Positions 62,042-64,000 of a stretch of DNA of 64,000 nt are shown piece by piece (within the stretch, counting starts at the first letter, position 1; each line of letters starts with the position of its first letter). Location: NCBI GenBank assembly GCA_044228795.1, contig JBGAUE010000015.1, positions 1 through 64,000 of the forward strand. Reading direction: 5' to 3'. Made by a program: the position numbers and the translations under genes. Below the pieces are notes generated by a model. That model was not told the DNA's origin and ran no database searches. It worked only from the letters and a program-made list of their open reading frames with translations. Source of the DNA: M0108 sp044228795. Lineage in GTDB: Bacteria; Pseudomonadota; Gammaproteobacteria; Chromatiales; Chromatiaceae.

Positions 62042-64000
62042 TCAATGGATGAACCCTGACCTTATGAGCTTGTCCACCTCGATCGCCAGGAAGCTGGGAA
62101 AAAAGCACAGGAGAATCAGCGGCCACCAGTCGCTAGGAAACTCGGCGGTGCGGAACAGATCCGAGGCCGCCGGAATTAGGGTAGGGATGAGGCGGATCAG
62201 GATACTGATGGCGATGCCACCCAAGAGCCAGGGGTTGCTGAAGGGACTGAAGGTGAAGGCCGAGGCGAAGATGGAGCGCGCCGAGACGACATAACCAAAG
62301 TGGGCCATGAGCACCGCCCAGAAGGCGGCGGTCTGGGCCTGGGTGAGCAGCAGGGGGTCGAGGATCTCACCCGCGACTACGGCAGGGGCGCCGAAGTGGT
62401 AGTAGATGAGGAAGCCCGGCATCGCCACGGCCAGGCCCATGATCACCAGTCGTTGCAGGAAGAGGGCGTTGATGATGGGGGCCTGGGCGTCCCGCGGTGG
62501 CTGCGACAGCAGGCCCGGTTCTTTGGGTTCCATCATCAGGGGCAGGGTCAGCAACACCGAATCAAGCAAATTGATCCAAAGGATCTGTACCGGCTCTAGG
62601 ACGAATCGCGCTGCAAAGAGGGGTGCCGTGGCTGCCAGCAAAACGGCCCCCATGATCAGCAGAGCCTGAGCGGCATTGGTCGGCAGGGTGTAGAGGATGG
62701 CCTTTTGCAGGTTGTTCCAGGCATGGCGGCCCTCTTCCACGGCATTGACGATAGTGGCGAAATTGTCATCTGCCAGTACCATGTCCGCCGCCTCCCGCGC
62801 CACTTCGGTGCCGGCGATGCCCATGGCGATGCCGAGATCCGCCTGCTTGAGGGCCGGGGCGTCGTTGACACCATCTCCGGTCATGGCGACGACATGGCCG
62901 TTGGCCTGGAAGGCCGCGGCGATGCGCTGCTTGTGTTCGGGGGCCACGCGGGCAAAGATGGCGACGGTCTCGACAGCCCGGCGCAGGGACTCGTCGTCCA
63001 TCGCCGCCAGTTCCACCCCCGTCAAGACCTGGCCGGCTGCGATGCCGAGTTGGGCGGCCACCGCCTGAGCCGTATCGGGATGGTCGCCGGTGACCATGAC
63101 GGTGCGGATGCCCGCCCCCCGGCACTTGGCGACCGCCTCTATGGCCGAGGGTTTGGGCGGGTCAATCATCCCCTGGAGGCCGGCGAAGGTCAGGTCGCGC
63201 AGGTCGGCGTGGAGCAGGTCACGATGGCTGGCGTCTACCTCGCGGAAGGCGAAGCCCAGGGTACGCAGGGCCTGGCGAGCGAAGACCCGGGCTGCGTCCA
63301 GGTAGTCTTCCTGGTCGATGGGACCTATCTGCCCCGCGGCGTCCAGCCCGGTCAAGCAGTGGGGCAGCAGAATCTCGGGGGCGCCCTTGACAGCGATGAA
63401 GCGGCGTCCCTCCCATTCCACCAGCACTGCCATATACTTAGTGCTCGAGTCGAAAGGAATTTCCTCGAAACGCCTTAGCCCCTCCCTGGTGATGCCCCCC
63501 TTGGCGGCGCTGACCAGGAGGGCGAGTTCCGTGGGATCGCCGACTCCCCCGCCTTCTTCGCTTAGGTGGGCATTGTTGCAGGCCACGCCGATCTCCAGTA
63601 ACCGTCTCAGGGCCGGCAGGGAGCCTGCGGCGAGGGGCGCGCCGGCACCTGAGAAATGCCCGGTCACGTCATAGCCAACCCCGGAAACGGCAAAGTTTTG
63701 CCCAGCGACATGGATCTGGGTGACCGTCATGTGGTTTTCGGTCAGGGTGCCGGTTTTATCGGAGCAGATCACCGAGGTGGCCCCCAGGGTCTCGGCGGCG
63801 GGGAGCTTACGAATCAGCGCCTTGCGCGAGGCCATCACGGTGCCGGCAACCGCGAGGATGGAAGTGACCAGGGCCGGTAGCATCTCGGGGATTGCCGCCA
63901 CCACCAGCGAAACGGCGCCAAGAAAGCTATAGCCGAGTTCATAACCCAGATAGAGGCCATAGGCGAAATTGAAGGCCCCGACCGTCAGGATCGCCTTGAT
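62042..64000 (-). CDS. P-type cation-transporting ATPase, C-terminal part (cut by window edge)
   Basis: 652 codons are visible and the frame stays open to the window edge, so the N-terminus is missing. The phosphorylation motif is CSDKTGTLTENHMTV, the ATP-site region has KGAPEILLPH, and the hinge has MTGDGVNDAPALKQADLGIAMG. Membrane helix 4 reads AAIPEMLPALVT, with Met replacing the usual Gly of PEGL. The six C-terminal helices include WINLLDSVLLTLPLMMEP, resembling type IIA/Ca2+-like pumps. The ion is uncertain. The gene is separate from the secreted repeat protein, which runs the other way. Confidence 0.9.
   Translation of the reverse strand: MKAILTVGAFNFAYGLYLGYELGYSFLGAVSLVVAAIPEMLPALVTSILAVAGTVMASRKALIRKLPAAETLGATSVICSDKTGTLTENHMTVTQIHVAGQNFAVSGVGYDVTGHFSGAGAPLAAGSLPALRRLLEIGVACNNAHLSEEGGGVGDPTELALLVSAAKGGITREGLRRFEEIPFDSSTKYMAVLVEWEGRRFIAVKGAPEILLPHCLTGLDAAGQIGPIDQEDYLDAARVFARQALRTLGFAFREVDASHRDLLHADLRDLTFAGLQGMIDPPKPSAIEAVAKCRGAGIRTVMVTGDHPDTAQAVAAQLGIAAGQVLTGVELAAMDDESLRRAVETVAIFARVAPEHKQRIAAAFQANGHVVAMTGDGVNDAPALKQADLGIAMGIAGTEVAREAADMVLADDNFATIVNAVEEGRHAWNNLQKAILYTLPTNAAQALLIMGAVLLAATAPLFAARFVLEPVQILWINLLDSVLLTLPLMMEPKEPGLLSQPPRDAQAPIINALFLQRLVIMGLAVAMPGFLIYYHFGAPAVVAGEILDPLLLTQAQTAAFWAVLMAHFGYVVSARSIFASAFTFSPFSNPWLLGGIAISILIRLIPTLIPAASDLFRTAEFPSDWWPLILLCFFPSFLAIEVDKLIRSGFIH

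Overview
The window is high-GC DNA, read by eye, from a gammaproteobacterium, most likely a purple sulfur bacterium or close relative (Chromatiales/Chromatiaceae). The hints are a periplasmic SCP2-like protein, a NifX-like cofactor-binding protein, a bacterial V-type ATPase and an Mbx-like membrane complex. No rRNA, tRNA, phage or IS element was recognised. The window opens inside a citrate synthase gene and closes inside a P-type cation ATPase gene.

Region 1 (1-20.8 kb) is dominated by signal transduction. An HPt protein sits beside a hybrid kinase with two receiver domains. A tightly packed operon (4361-12994) follows, in which at least four membrane proteins carry a similar periplasmic sensor module joined to different outputs: nothing, an MFS transporter, a HAMP-like tail, and a polytopic membrane tail. 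The operon also holds an orphan periplasmic binding protein, a GNAT-like protein and a SpoIIE/PP2C phosphatase. Next come an OmpR-type regulator, a convergent 7TMR-DISM histidine kinase, an SseB-like gene and a 1226-residue hybrid kinase with a periplasmic NMT1/THI5 domain. That kinase gene is flanked by a diverged repeat of about 95 bp. A broken copy of the 7TMR-DISM kinase N-terminus lies on its downstream side.

Region 2 (20.8-38.3 kb, + strand) is a complete BREX phage-defence locus: brxE, brxA, brxB, brxC, an AlbA/HATPase accessory gene, pglX, a UPF0175/PIN toxin-antitoxin pair, pglZ, an MntA/HepT toxin-antitoxin pair, and brxL. It is a type 1 core with a type 6-like BrxE and three accessory insertions. 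The target-recognition part of pglX has visibly lower GC than its surroundings.

Region 3 (38.3-47.2 kb, - strand) is a nine-gene V/A-type ATPase operon, transcribed G/H-C-I-K-F-E-A-B-D.

Region 4 (47.4-59.1 kb, - strand) is an Mrp/Mbx-type respiratory complex: MnhE, F, G, DUF4040 (MbhD), MbhE-MnhB, MnhC, a double antiporter fusion, and NuoH-, NuoB-, NuoC- and NuoD-like subunits. It continues into a fusion of a NuoI-like ferredoxin domain to a GltD/NfnL-like flavoprotein, and ends with a rubrerythrin. The NuoD-like subunit keeps only one CxxC, so it is not a normal [NiFe] hydrogenase. The complex probably couples NAD(P)H, ferredoxin or sulfur chemistry to ion transport.

Region 5 (59.5-64 kb) has small genes: an unknown membrane-anchored protein, a NifX-like protein with a His-rich tail, a DUF2892 protein, and a secreted protein with two internal repeats behind a near-consensus sigma-70 promoter. 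The truncated P-type ATPase gene follows.

The best candidates for undescribed biology are the repeated-sensor operon (4361-12994), the NuoI-GltD Mbx-like complex, and the toxin-laden hybrid BREX locus.
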